Shown: one piece after another, positions 35,301 through 42,657 of the stretch
Layout: each line of letters starts with the position of its first letter
Position numbering within the stretch: position 1 is the first letter of the stretch
DNA from: Mycolicibacterium sp. HK-90
GTDB lineage: Bacteria > Actinomycetota > Actinomycetes > Mycobacteriales > Mycobacteriaceae
Direction of reading: 5' to 3'
Length of the DNA stretch: 64,000 bases
Assembly: GCF_030486405.1 (NCBI RefSeq)
Contig: NZ_CP129613.1
Span: 5,890,001-5,954,000 of the forward strand
The notes under the pieces: generated by a model
Seen by the model: the letters and a program-made list of their open reading frames with translations, nothing else
Database searches by the model: none
Told to the model about the DNA's origin: nothing
Translations under genes and position numbers: made by a program

Positions 35301-37487
35301 GGGGCGTCGATTGCATACAACCAGAACCCAGACACGTCCTGGACTGTTCGGATACCGAAAGACTCACCGTTGGTCGAACCGGGTCCGCAGCCCGTCGGCC
35401 AGTACATCGGCGGCGGCTCGTTCAAGGAAGGTGGCCCGGTCCCCGGCGGCCGCGGCGACGGCCCGACCGGTGGCCACCTCATCGAGGCCGGCGGCCGGCA
35501 CGGTCGCGAATGGGTGCTACCCGAGCACGCCCGCGACGCGATCGGTGACGAGACACTGTGGGCGCTGACCAAGGGACGCAAGTTCGATGTGGGCGGCAAC
35601 ATCGATGAGTTCGGCAACCCGATTCAGCCGGGCATGTTGCCGGGGCCGTCGACGCCACCTGCGCCGATCGCTCCGAACCCGATGTCCGGATCCGGAGGGC
35701 TGTCCTCGATCGTCCGTAACGTCGTGTCGGGTATCCAGGGCCCGATCGGGAACGCGCTGAGCCTCGGCCAGGCCGCTCTGGACAACGGCCAGCAGCAGCA
35801 GGCCGGTGGCGGTGGGTTGCTGCCTGCGCTGGGCCCGATGGACCCGGCGTCGGTGTCGGCCCGTGCCTCGCAGGTGCCCGGCCTGATCGGTCTATGGGGA
35901 TCGCTGAACTCCGCGAATCCTGATCTAGCAGTGGAGAACTGGAACACCAAGACGACTAAGTGGATGGCCGACTGGGGTACAAAGCTGGTCGGCGGGCTGA
36001 CGTCGGCGGTGTGGGACAAGGGCGTGCTCGGGTTCTTCGGGTTGGAGAACAGCATCTTGTCGTCCTCGAACCCGTACAACCAGGCAGTCTCGTCGACAGC
36101 GCAGTTCGCGCTGGGCAACGACGGCCCGATCGGCACCCTGCTCGGCATCAACGGCGCCGGCAGCGGGAAGGGAGCGGCCACCGATCCGGCCGCGCTGGCG
36201 CAGCAGTACGGCGTGACGCTCGACGACGCCACGCTCGCGCAGCTCTACGGCGGGCCCGGGGCGGGCGTCGACCTGTCGAGCGTGAAGGTCGCGCCAGGCG
36301 GCGCGGGTGATGGTGGCCTGCAGGTCAACACGCTGCGCGGCAAGCAGATCATCCAGAAGAACTTTCCGTGGGCCACCAACATCGGCGGTGTCCGCAAAGA
36401 CCGGCTGCACTGGCATCCCGACGGATTGGCGCTCGACGTGATGATCCCGGGCGCCGGGGGACTCAATGACCCCACGCCAGCCGCGGGGAAGGCAAAGGGC
36501 GACCAGCTCTATGCGTGGCTCAACGCGCACAAGGCGGAACTGGGAATCGACTACATCATGTGGCAGGAGAAGGACCACTTCAATCACCTCCACGTGAACT
36601 TCTCGCCCAGTGGAAAGCCGCCGGGAATGGCGGCCGGCGGGCCGACACCGTCGCGGAAGGGCCCGGGCCCGACCGGCGGATTCCTTGCCGAAGTGCACCC
36701 CGACGAGTACATGATCTCGGCGCGCGGTCGTGCGAGTGTGCCCGATGTGTTCCTGCACAAGCTCAACAAGGGCCTGATCGACCCGAAGGATCTGCCGGGA
36801 TTCGCTGTGGGCGGTGACCCGGCCGCGGCCCTGATCCTGCCGCCACCACGGCCGAACTTCGACCCAGGCGAGGGAATCAAACCACGGATTGTTCCGCCGG
36901 CCAGTGCACCAGTCCGGCCTGGCCCAGCCCCGTCGCCGGGTCCCGCACCGGTGGCGGCACAGCCCGCCGAATCGGCACCGCCCGCGACAACCGCGGAGGC
37001 ATCAGCACCGCAGCAGCCGACAATCGGCGTCCCGCAAGGGGTCGCACCGGCTCCGTCGTCGATCGACCACAACCTGCCGGCCCTGTCGACAGGCATCACC
37101 TCCGGGTTCGCCACCGCGGGCAACCTCGTTTCCAGCGCGGTCAGCGCAGCCGCGGCCGCCGGATCCTTCGGCGCCGCCGGCGCAGCGGGAGCCGGTTCAC
37201 TCGGATCGCTGGCGGCTGGCCTGTTCCAGCAGGGCGGCAAGATCGCCAACGACGCCGCCAACGTCGTGTCGTCGTTCCTGGTCGGCAACGTGCCGGGGTC
37301 GTTCGGCGATCCGAACATGCCCGCCTACGGCCGGATCAACATGCCAGCCCAGAACCGGCCAGCCACCGCCAACTACGGAGGCAACACCTTCAACGCATAC
37401 GGCTACGACTACGCCGCAGTCCAAAACGAACTCAACGCCAACGAATCACTCAAACGCCAAGCAGTCCTCGCCAACCGGCGGGGATAG
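32364..37487 (+). CDS. Tape measure protein with embedded peptidase domain
   Basis: A 1707-residue protein, by far the largest in the element. N-terminal alpha/beta segment, hydrophobic helices (about residues 130-175), long coiled-coil-rich region (about 190-560), a hydrophobic stretch near 690-720, Gly/Pro/Ala-rich linkers and hydrophobic helices near the C terminus. A peptidase-like domain at about 1320-1420 carries HWHPDGLALDVMI and HLHVNF, the His-x6-Asp and HxH pattern of M15/D-Ala-D-Ala peptidase-type domains found in mycobacterial tape measures. At about 0.15 nm per residue it would specify a tail near 250 nm. Two GPTGG-centred segments (about 1030 and 1435) look duplicated. Confidence 0.9.
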   Translation: MPEYSAGSASVRIRPNADDFVRDLAAKLKSFPDPGFRVKVQADVMPAAHDTAEWRSSEERRTVDVNVDADTSGARGHVTTWRESEEARPIHVRVDVDIDRANTQMAGFRRQLEGFGRSDVLRLNLGAMAIGAVQPALSGLAQVAAGLQQVSQAGLAVPGVIAGAAASIGTLAFGLSGVKDAYDAVAKASASSGQDQAAQARAASSASNQLRNAVVDETNARKDQARAYRDARQELVDLNVEMHGGLISESRAILEAQKAREDLMSGNYSDVRDAQLRVLETDQRLIEVRNRNNQTAEKLNDTQAKGVEGSDRVIDANERVTRAQQQVADANAAVADAASKSSAAQIAAAQAMDQLSPSARKFVDTLIEMRPAFDEVRDAAQEPLFEGKADEFREFFTNIAPNIKQGLSGIAAAWNQNITALLTSLGSEQGKGIIDRILGNTGDAQAQLSKAIDPLVRGMGTLAAAGTDALPRLADALGNVAARFADFIEQADKDGRLDRWINDGLTGMTNLGNTVLNIGQIFTGITSAAGGGGKFMQWLENVTKRWADFTNSEEGQSKIRDYLNDGMRLLSQWGDLLKNLPGAFQSMADGAQPYVGALISLFQSLASLIGDHPELVKTAITAYLAWKTISPIISGVQGALSALSTVVTNVGTNFAPVRDKAKAAMNDVDAVFTKSGRSGSPLSKFGGALAALGGSAVGSGALGVLAAVAIPAVGIALDKLNEDYDNAKARTQLFIDKQNELADALDRVSGKITDQGLDKLIEDSRNFDTGPGAVPGVTKGNALEAAAALKIQPEVYVKAQAGDPQAQQQVRDVISKNNLIPEFNANSEIAERVRRISEATGGRIDQNAVIGALLNNPGALARYDAAISEAEQSMIGDQRAQFHGTQSLYDLQALLSPTGRSSVLAGQRLNQALDLYPGAFNDQQLRNQARYGQFRISPQGLDIFGPQGGSNPTATVNAGPDEIAVSIPTLTDEQKQKLDGASIAYNQNPDTSWTVRIPKDSPLVEPGPQPVGQYIGGGSFKEGGPVPGGRGDGPTGGHLIEAGGRHGREWVLPEHARDAIGDETLWALTKGRKFDVGGNIDEFGNPIQPGMLPGPSTPPAPIAPNPMSGSGGLSSIVRNVVSGIQGPIGNALSLGQAALDNGQQQQAGGGGLLPALGPMDPASVSARASQVPGLIGLWGSLNSANPDLAVENWNTKTTKWMADWGTKLVGGLTSAVWDKGVLGFFGLENSILSSSNPYNQAVSSTAQFALGNDGPIGTLLGINGAGSGKGAATDPAALAQQYGVTLDDATLAQLYGGPGAGVDLSSVKVAPGGAGDGGLQVNTLRGKQIIQKNFPWATNIGGVRKDRLHWHPDGLALDVMIPGAGGLNDPTPAAGKAKGDQLYAWLNAHKAELGIDYIMWQEKDHFNHLHVNFSPSGKPPGMAAGGPTPSRKGPGPTGGFLAEVHPDEYMISARGRASVPDVFLHKLNKGLIDPKDLPGFAVGGDPAAALILPPPRPNFDPGEGIKPRIVPPASAPVRPGPAPSPGPAPVAAQPAESAPPATTAEASAPQQPTIGVPQGVAPAPSSIDHNLPALSTGITSGFATAGNLVSSAVSAAAAAGSFGAAGAAGAGSLGSLAAGLFQQGGKIANDAANVVSSFLVGNVPGSFGDPNMPAYGRINMPAQNRPATANYGGNTFNAYGYDYAAVQNELNANESLKRQAVLANRRG

Positions 37488-37507
37488 GCCACCGAAAGGA
37501 AGATGCA

Positions 37508-38074
37508 ATGTTCACAACCACTGTCAGCCAAGCTCGCGATGAGATGGCCAGACTCCGCAAGGAGATGAACACGAAGTTCCAGGCGATCGACGACAACACC
37601 AGCTACAGCGAATCAGGACGCAGATTCGAGAAGGCCAAAGTCGTTCTCGAATACCGAAAGACAGCAGGGCGCATGAAGGAGCAATTCATCTCCGAGATCG
37701 GCGCCCGCCGCGTTGAGCTTCAACGCCAGCTCTTCGGCCTGCCCGAAGGCGGTGACGCGCTGTCCTACCGCGATGCCACCGACCGCGCATCCAGAATCGT
37801 CAGCAAGGCCGAAGCGAGCAACATGCTTCAACAGGCGATCCGCACCGGCGACGATATCCTCGCCCGCGCCGTCGGCGCCCGCGCATATCAGTTTGGCATG
37901 TCCAACGTTCTCGACGCCTACAGCCAGAACGCAGGAAAGACACTGAGCCTAAACGAACTCCGGGACCTTCCCGACGAGAACGCAGGCAGCGTCGACCTGC
38001 TCTTCCATGTGCGATCGGCTGGCCTTGAACACTCCGAACTCAGCGAAGCCGAAACCGCCGTCGGGGCGAACTGA
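37508..38074 (+). CDS. Helical protein of unknown function after tape measure
   Basis: A 188-residue, almost entirely helical soluble protein (starts MFTTTVSQARDEMARLRKEM) rich in Arg, Glu and Ala. AAGGAAG ribosome site. In canonical tail operons this slot encodes the distal tail protein, which is beta-rich, so this is something else, perhaps a scaffold, a tape-measure chaperone or a regulator. Its stop overlaps the next ATG (TGATG). Confidence 0.55.
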   Translation: MFTTTVSQARDEMARLRKEMNTKFQAIDDNTSYSESGRRFEKAKVVLEYRKTAGRMKEQFISEIGARRVELQRQLFGLPEGGDALSYRDATDRASRIVSKAEASNMLQQAIRTGDDILARAVGARAYQFGMSNVLDAYSQNAGKTLSLNELRDLPDENAGSVDLLFHVRSAGLEHSELSEAETAVGAN

Positions 38075-38253
38075 TGCACACCAACCCTGCCGCAGACAGA
38101 GCACGCAAGACCGCAGCCGTCGAAGCACTACGCGCGCACCGCTCAGGATCCGGCACCGACCGACCGCAGACCGTGGCCCTGCAATCCGGGGCATCAGTAC
38201 CCACAACACACGCTGAGCACATAGCGAAACTCTTCACCCGACTCAGACAGTGA
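38074..38253 (+). CDS. Small basic protein
   Basis: A 59-residue frame starting MHTNPAADRARKTAAVEALR and ending KLFTRLRQ. Translationally coupled by TGATG to the upstream gene. Basic, no motif recognised. The coupling and continued codon bias support a real gene. Confidence 0.5.
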   Translation: MHTNPAADRARKTAAVEALRAHRSGSGTDRPQTVALQSGASVPTTHAEHIAKLFTRLRQ

Positions 38254-38280
38254 CCCACCGCGGCGCCAAGCTCTGCACCC

Positions 38281-38321
38281 AAATTGGTCCACGTTTATGG
38301 ACCACAAACATGGACCAATTT
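38281..38321. repeat. Inverted repeat with nested TGGACCA motifs
   Basis: AAATTGGTCCA (38281-38291) and TGGACCAATTT (38311-38321) are perfect complements; the 19-base spacer contains another TGGACC that also pairs with the left arm. Located in the only sizeable gap (38254-38489) of the rightward array; looks like an operator or an RNA hairpin. Confidence 0.6.
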
Positions 38322-38352
38322 CTCGCGTGCAACTGACGAAGAGAGAGCTCAC

Positions 38353-38490
38353 ATGGACTACCGGCCCACTCCCAACCAGCCACGCCAGCAAAGCACCGGG
38401 GGGAGCACCCCCCTCGCCAGCCCACCGAGCGCCGGATGGCATAGCGTCCGCCTGTCGATGCATTGCAACCAGATTTTTCGGAGGTGGTGA
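38353..38490 (+). CDS. Possible 45-residue Pro/Ser-rich protein
   Basis: A short frame, MDYRPTPNQPRQQS onward, ending IFRRW. Its stop overlaps the ATG of the next gene (TGATG), the same coupling used elsewhere in this element. The ribosome site is weak, and the composition is low complexity, so it could be a leader or noncoding. Confidence 0.3.
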   Translation: MDYRPTPNQPRQQSTGGSTPLASPPSAGWHSVRLSMHCNQIFRRW

Positions 38491-38855
38491 TGGCTGAAAC
38501 GTCACGACGGCCACGCGCGGCGGGCCGGCGGCTGCGCTGGGACATGGATCAGGCCAAGGCCGCGGCCAGCCTGGAACTTAACACCAAACTGGAGTGGTCC
38601 GAGCATGAAGCGCAGATCATCGACCGTGCGGCGACTGCGGCCGACCGCTCGGAGGCGTTTGGCAAGCTGTGGAAAGCCGAGCTTGCCGGCGAAGCCCGCG
38701 CGGGTGTTCTGGTCAAGATCGCGGCCGAGCAGCGTGCGCAGGATCGGGCCGTAATCGACCTGATTTCGCGCGTGAATCCGGGCCTTGGGACTGCAAAAAG
38801 TGACCGGCATGCGCGCGCTGCGCAGTCGCGCTGGGACCGATCGGCGCGTGCCTGA
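38490..38855 (+). CDS. Uncharacterised basic helical protein
   Basis: A 121-residue protein with a basic N terminus (MAETSRRPRAAGRRLRWDMD), a helical core and a basic C terminus (KSDRHARAAQSRWDRSARA). GGAGG five bases before ATG. The charge pattern would suit nucleic acid binding; a small-terminase-like or packaging-adaptor role is conceivable for a satellite, but I have no motif to support it. Coupled to the next gene by TGATG. Confidence 0.55.
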   Translation: MAETSRRPRAAGRRLRWDMDQAKAAASLELNTKLEWSEHEAQIIDRAATAADRSEAFGKLWKAELAGEARAGVLVKIAAEQRAQDRAVIDLISRVNPGLGTAKSDRHARAAQSRWDRSARA

Positions 38856-39202
38856 TGGCCCGCGTGGCGCGGCAACAGGCGGCATCGACCGGTGTCTACC
38901 GGTACTTGGTCGACCGCTACGAGGCGGACCGCACCGCGTGGGTGGCCAATGGAAACCAGACGCACGCCGACGACGCGCCGTATCCCTGTCAGCGGATCCT
39001 CGACGGCTTGCGCGCCGGCGAACCGGTGAACGTGCCGACGTTGTCGCTGCCGAGATCAGCCCGGCCCGCGGTGCGGCACCGCACCGGCCGAATGGAGAAC
39101 GTGCTGGTGTTGTCGCCTGCCCGGGCGATCGTGGGCCCCGACGATATCGTGCGGTTCAACGACGAGTGGGCGGCGCTCTTCCTTGAGGAGAACGGTCTGT
39201 AA
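38855..39202 (+). CDS. Uncharacterised element protein
   Basis: A 115-residue mixed alpha/beta protein (MARVARQQAASTGVYRYLV onward), last gene of the rightward array. No family recognised. It is convergent with the next gene, with only 11 bases between stops. It is always coupled to the 38490 gene here, so the two probably act together. Confidence 0.5.
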   Translation: MARVARQQAASTGVYRYLVDRYEADRTAWVANGNQTHADDAPYPCQRILDGLRAGEPVNVPTLSLPRSARPAVRHRTGRMENVLVLSPARAIVGPDDIVRFNDEWAALFLEENGL

Positions 39203-39213
39203 TGGTTTGTGAC

Positions 39214-40149
39214 TCATTGCACCGTATCGCTCGCGGGTATCTGGCCCCATAGCCATCGGTTCAGTCGGCTCTGCTTTCTGTTCGGGGAACGCCACAGTGG
39301 AGGGACGCCGTGGTGGTAGACGTGGTGGATGTCGTAGGCAACGAGTCCATTGCCCCAGGCTCCGTCGCGTTCGGCAGTCAGCGAGTCGAGGTACTCCTTG
39401 ATTTCTTCGTGCGTCGCGCCAGCAGACAGCTTCTTGTTGATGTCGCGGTACATGAGTAAGGCGATGTCGCTGGCAACACCTTCCCGGTAGGCAGTAGTCC
39501 ACAGTTGGCGGAAAACCTTCAGTTCAGGCGTGACCTCGACGTCCCGGAAGACAGTCCACGCCCCCTTCGGGAGCGTCCATGCACGCCGGCGGCTGGATCT
39601 TGTCGCTCGTTTGCGGCCGACCGCGTGGGCTGATCCACGGACGCGGATCTTGTGAGCTTGTGTGCCGAACTCTGAGCTCGCCAGCGCCGGCCAAAAATGT
39701 AGCTCGGCAGTGAAATTGTCTCCGGGTTCGAGCCGGATCGGTTCTCCAATGTTGGGGACAGGTTTCTTCGGGTCTGCGTCCTTATGTTTGAACTGGATTG
39801 GTTGAACGGTGTGGCGACGTCTGCGTAGGCGAGCTCGGTAGGGGCGGGAAACGTCGAACGAAATGTTCTCAACCGAGACTGCGGTACGACCGATATTGGT
39901 GACTCTCACCCGGCCGTACTCGATGCCAAATGGCGACACGTGGTCGAACCCAATATCCGTGAACCGAATGCGACTACGGCCTGTTGCGCTCCACAGCCGC
40001 GGACCATCTTCTGCGTAGCAGAACACCGTCTGCACTTTCAACCGCGCGCCCGCGAGCTTGTAGAGAATCAACTGGGCGACGAGGCCTCCAAGCGTGATCG
40101 CGGCGCTGGAGATCGACACGATCAGCGCCGCTACAGAAACTTCGATCAC
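39214..40149 (-). CDS. Membrane-anchored protein of unknown function
   Basis: A 311-residue protein with one N-terminal membrane helix (residues 7-32, ALIVSISSAAITLGGLVAQL) and a large cytoplasmic part: a beta-rich domain (about 40-150), an Arg-rich linker and a helical C-terminal domain. GTG start with a G-rich site upstream. Codon use is less GC-biased than the tail genes. Divergent from a second membrane protein gene 53 bases away. The pairing and the position near attR suggest lysogeny-expressed cargo such as defence or superinfection exclusion. Confidence 0.6.
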   Translation of the reverse strand: MIEVSVAALIVSISSAAITLGGLVAQLILYKLAGARLKVQTVFCYAEDGPRLWSATGRSRIRFTDIGFDHVSPFGIEYGRVRVTNIGRTAVSVENISFDVSRPYRARLRRRRHTVQPIQFKHKDADPKKPVPNIGEPIRLEPGDNFTAELHFWPALASSEFGTQAHKIRVRGSAHAVGRKRATRSSRRRAWTLPKGAWTVFRDVEVTPELKVFRQLWTTAYREGVASDIALLMYRDINKKLSAGATHEEIKEYLDSLTAERDGAWGNGLVAYDIHHVYHHGVPPLWRSPNRKQSRLNRWLWGQIPASDTVQ

Positions 40150-40202
40150 TTGCCCCCCCGTATCCCTGCCTCTTCGCGACGCGAACTGCCATCATCACAG
40201 TC

Positions 40203-40361
40203 ATGACACCAACTGATGGCGACGATGAGTCTGCTCCTCCCCCTCCGCCGCCTCCTCCGCCCACGACGATCACAACCGAACCATGGCGAGATCCTTGGAC
40301 CGAAGAGAGCCTTCGAGGCAGCGGCGGACCCGAGGAAGGCCGTGAACGCCGCGACAAGTGA
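40203..40361 (+). CDS. Small proline-rich protein
   Basis: A 52-residue frame: acidic start (MTPTDGDDESA), nine consecutive prolines, then a charged tail (EESLRGSGGPEEGRERRDK). It overlaps the next gene by 20 bases, and the ribosome site of that gene lies within it. It may be a real small protein or a translational leader. No -10 or ribosome site of its own was identified. Confidence 0.35.
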   Translation: MTPTDGDDESAPPPPPPPPPTTITTEPWRDPWTEESLRGSGGPEEGRERRDK

Positions 40362-40902
40362 ACCCGTAGACCCGGTCTCCCCGGCTGGGCGGATCTATCT
40401 GGCCATCACCGACAAGCTGCTTGCGGCGGAATACGACAGACGGAAGGCATTCGAAGGGCGTGCTGCCGCACTCTTGACGTCGAGCGGAACCATGCTGACG
40501 TTGATTTTCGGCCTAACCGTCCTCGTAACTGGTAAGGACGCTGTCTTCGCTTCACCAGCTGCCATCTATGCACTCATCGCTGCGATGATTGCGTTCCTGG
40601 CGTCGGCGGTTGTCGCGATAGTCGTGCAGGCTCAGGGATACGAATACAGCGTGTTGAGTGATGACTCACTGAGATCACTCGCGCGTGACAACAACGAGTG
40701 GGCGCGTCGAGCCGATGATGCCACGCGGGCATGGGTTAACAAGCAGGTCAGCACCATCTGCACAATGCGCGCCGGCAATAGCACTAAGGCAAAACAGGTC
40801 GCGTTCAGTCTGTGGTCCCAAGTTGCCGCCATCGCCCTGTTGGCGGTGTCAGTCGGGATCGAACTCTCGAGCAGAGTTCCCCCGCTGATCTACCTCCCCT
40901 AA
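40342..40902 (+). CDS. Three-helix membrane protein, possible effector
   Basis: A 186-residue protein: helical N terminus with AEYDRRKAFEGRAAALL, two close membrane helices (about residues 48-62 and 72-95), a soluble helical part of about 60 residues and a third helix near the end (about 158-178). The two-helix hairpin plus cytoplasmic region is the topology of SLATT/Pycsar-TM type anti-phage effectors, but no sensor or cyclase partner is visible, so this is only a topological comparison. GTG start with GAGGAAGG upstream. An in-frame upstream extension to 40216 lacks support. Confidence 0.55.
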   Translation: MNAATSEPVDPVSPAGRIYLAITDKLLAAEYDRRKAFEGRAAALLTSSGTMLTLIFGLTVLVTGKDAVFASPAAIYALIAAMIAFLASAVVAIVVQAQGYEYSVLSDDSLRSLARDNNEWARRADDATRAWVNKQVSTICTMRAGNSTKAKQVAFSLWSQVAAIALLAVSVGIELSSRVPPLIYLP

Positions 40903-41181
40903 CGCGCGGCGCCCGCGATGGAGACCGTCAGTCGCGACGCGTCGCCGACGGATACGGGACCGCGGCGGCAGCCCGGCGGGTGATACGGGCTCGGGTGCGT
41001 GGGCTTCGGTGGACATGGCGTCCATCGCGGCCCGGATCTGGGATTCACGCATCATCCAACGCCCGGCCGGCTTATAGCCGGCGAACTTGCGTTTGCGGAG
41101 CTGGTCACGCAAGAACGCCGGTGAGACGTGCAGAATGCCAGCTGCAGCGTCAATGGTGTGCACGGGATCTTCGATCGTCAT
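40849..41181 (-). CDS. Helix-turn-helix DNA-binding protein
   Basis: A 110-residue protein with an excisionase/MerR-type domain in the first 60 residues (IDAAAGILHVSPAFLRDQL, then AGYKPAGRWMMRESQI) and an Arg-rich tail. It ends antisense to the last 50 bases of the preceding membrane protein gene, so its C-terminal tail may be incidental. It probably regulates the right-end cluster. Confidence 0.5.
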   Translation of the reverse strand: MTIEDPVHTIDAAAGILHVSPAFLRDQLRKRKFAGYKPAGRWMMRESQIRAAMDAMSTEAHAPEPVSPAGLPPRSRIRRRRVATDGLHRGRRALGEVDQRGNSAREFDPD

Positions 41182-41500
41182 GGCACCAGCGTGCCGAATA
41201 AACAGTCCCCTACCAGTACGCGGTTCGGTCAGCGATCGTGTCGGGCCGCCTCAACCCGCACGACCTGCCCAAAAGCTGAGAGCGAGCGGAGGGATGCCGG
41301 AGTAGGCGAGCCTCGAGATGGTGACAAAAATCTCCTCCACATGGCAGGAAGCAGAATATTTCCGCAGGTCACCGCCATCGGAGTGTTGCGCCGTTCGGTG
41401 CACCGTCGTTACAAACGGCCTGTACTGTCGGACCTGCAAGGTATGACAATAGTGTAAGAAAAACAGCATCTGTCATGACAATGCATGCGAAGGAGGGGTC
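41182..41500. other. Intergenic control region of the right-end module
   Basis: About 320 bp with lower GC and no credible gene. It contains direct repeats ATGACAAT (41443-41450 and 41475-41482), the palindrome TGTCATGACA (41471-41480) and A/T-rich promoter-like sequence (TATGACAATAGTGT) just before the 41501 gene. An autoregulatory operator is likely. Confidence 0.45.
41471..41480. promoter_or_regulatory. Palindrome upstream of small acidic gene
   Basis: TGTCATGACA, a perfect 10-bp palindrome 20 bases before the ATG at 41501, flanked by a second copy of its right half at 41443. Confidence 0.4.
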
Positions 41501-41710
41501 ATGTCTACACAGGTAGATATCGCCGATGGCGTCGTCACCATGAGCGAAAGCGAGTATGACGACCTATTCGATCGCATCGCGCGCACGAACATGGGTGTCT
41601 CCGGGGCTGAGTTCTTGGCCCGCTGGGATGCCGGAGAGTTCGACGGCGTCGACTGGGATTCGGTCGAAGGACTCCGCGCCGTCGCAATGGCGATTCCACT
41701 CGCGCGGTAA
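41501..41710 (+). CDS. Small acidic protein, antitoxin-like
   Basis: A 69-residue acidic protein (MSTQVDIADGVVTMSESEYD onward, ending AMAIPLAR) with an AGGAGG ribosome site. Size, acidity, tight upstream palindrome and a larger partner gene 58 bases downstream resemble toxin-antitoxin layouts; the MSESEYDDLFDRIARTNMG segment resembles small antitoxins with a helical C-terminal clamp. Function is inferred only. Confidence 0.5.
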   Translation: MSTQVDIADGVVTMSESEYDDLFDRIARTNMGVSGAEFLARWDAGEFDGVDWDSVEGLRAVAMAIPLAR

Positions 41711-41768
41711 CGAAAACACTCGGCGTGACACGCCCTGCTGCGGCGGGCCCGTTGCATACGCTTACAGC

Positions 41769-42353
41769 GTGCCCGGCCACAGTCCATATGAAGCGGTAGA
41801 AAATTACCGCGCTCCCCTCATCGCGGCAGTCAAGACGTTGAACCCAGCTGCATTCCTGGTGCCCGGTCGCAATTCGCACAACTACCAGCTCGGCGCGGAG
41901 GGTTATTGGCGATTGGGCGATGAATACGGCCTCCGGCTGTCGCCCAAGGATCCAGAGTGTCGCAGCATGCGGTTTATCGCTGAGCAGCGGTATCGGATCG
42001 TGGAGTGCGATCCTGAAAAACATGAGCCCGAGCTAGGTTCCTTCCGCGTGACGACGCTGATGTACGCGTACGAACTCGCGATCAACGATTCCACGGTATG
42101 GCAGATGCATTGGCACCCAGTTGGGAACAGTGATGAACACCGGCCGCACTACCACATATCAGGTGACGATCACTTCTCCGTGAAACACCACCTACCCAGT
42201 GGCCGGCATACGATCGAAGATGCAGTCGAGTGGTGCATACAGCACGGGGCGGATCCGGCGGATCCGCAGTGGGAAACGGTGTGCGCGGAGACCAAAGGGG
42301 TTCACGTACTCCATCGTTCATGGTCTGAGACACCAAACGAGCCCCACAGCTAG
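41769..42353 (+). CDS. Histidine-rich protein, possible toxin partner
   Basis: A 194-residue protein. The central part has closely spaced His residues (WQMHWHPVG, then HRPHYHISGDD and VKHHLPSGRH), reminiscent of small ribonuclease-like or TumE/DUF6516-type toxins, though I cannot confirm the family. A TACGCT -10 box (41757-41762) six bases before the GTG suggests its own leaderless promoter in addition to read-through from the acidic gene. It is the last gene before attR, a common place for stability modules. Confidence 0.5.
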   Translation: MPGHSPYEAVENYRAPLIAAVKTLNPAAFLVPGRNSHNYQLGAEGYWRLGDEYGLRLSPKDPECRSMRFIAEQRYRIVECDPEKHEPELGSFRVTTLMYAYELAINDSTVWQMHWHPVGNSDEHRPHYHISGDDHFSVKHHLPSGRHTIEDAVEWCIQHGADPADPQWETVCAETKGVHVLHRSWSETPNEPHS

Positions 42354-42407
42354 CGCCGGTATCGCTGAACTCACGATCTGCCCAGGGCTGCAACCCCTTC
42401 GGACCGC

Positions 42408-42427
42408 CGTCCGCAGAGCGTCCGCAG
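42408..42427 (+). repeat. Right pair of putative integrase arm-type sites
   Basis: Two copies of CGTCCGCAG at 42408-42416 and 42419-42427, period 11 bp, same orientation as the left pair; the flanking bases (AG, TAGTTT) also resemble the left pair. About 105 bp inside attR. Confidence 0.5.
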
Positions 42428-42531
42428 TAGTTTCACGAACACTCCATATTCGCCAACGCAACAAACGACTTGAGCTGCACAGATCAAACGGTGCCAACAA
42501 GGCCGCGGGCGGCAAACGCCCAAGACGTGGA

Positions 42532-42575
42532 GTTCGGGACGAAGAGGTCGTGGGTTCGAATCCCGCCACCCCGAC
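42532..42575 (+). repeat. attR core, 44 bp
   Basis: Identical to 26537-26580. The sequence to its left is not tRNA-like, so this copy is a tRNA fragment left at the right junction. Confidence 0.92.
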
Positions 42576-42590
42576 TCGTTTGATGCAGGT

Positions 42591-42622
42591 AGGCCCAGAC
42601 CAGAGAGCTCCGGTCTGGGCCT
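42591..42622 (+). terminator. Original tRNA-Pro terminator, now separated from the tRNA
   Basis: AGGCCCAGACC (42591-42601) pairs perfectly with GGTCTGGGCCT (42612-42622), followed by TCTTCCTTTC. Before integration it would lie about 15 bases after tRNA-Pro. Confidence 0.75.
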
Positions 42623-42657
42623 TCTTCCTTTCAGCTGCCTTTTCAGCGGGCCGGCCG

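Noticed and set aside
38490..39202. Small terminase subunit
   Set aside because: The two unknown proteins are the right size and basic, but no terminase helix-turn-helix or ATPase partner is recognisable, so the call would be a guess.
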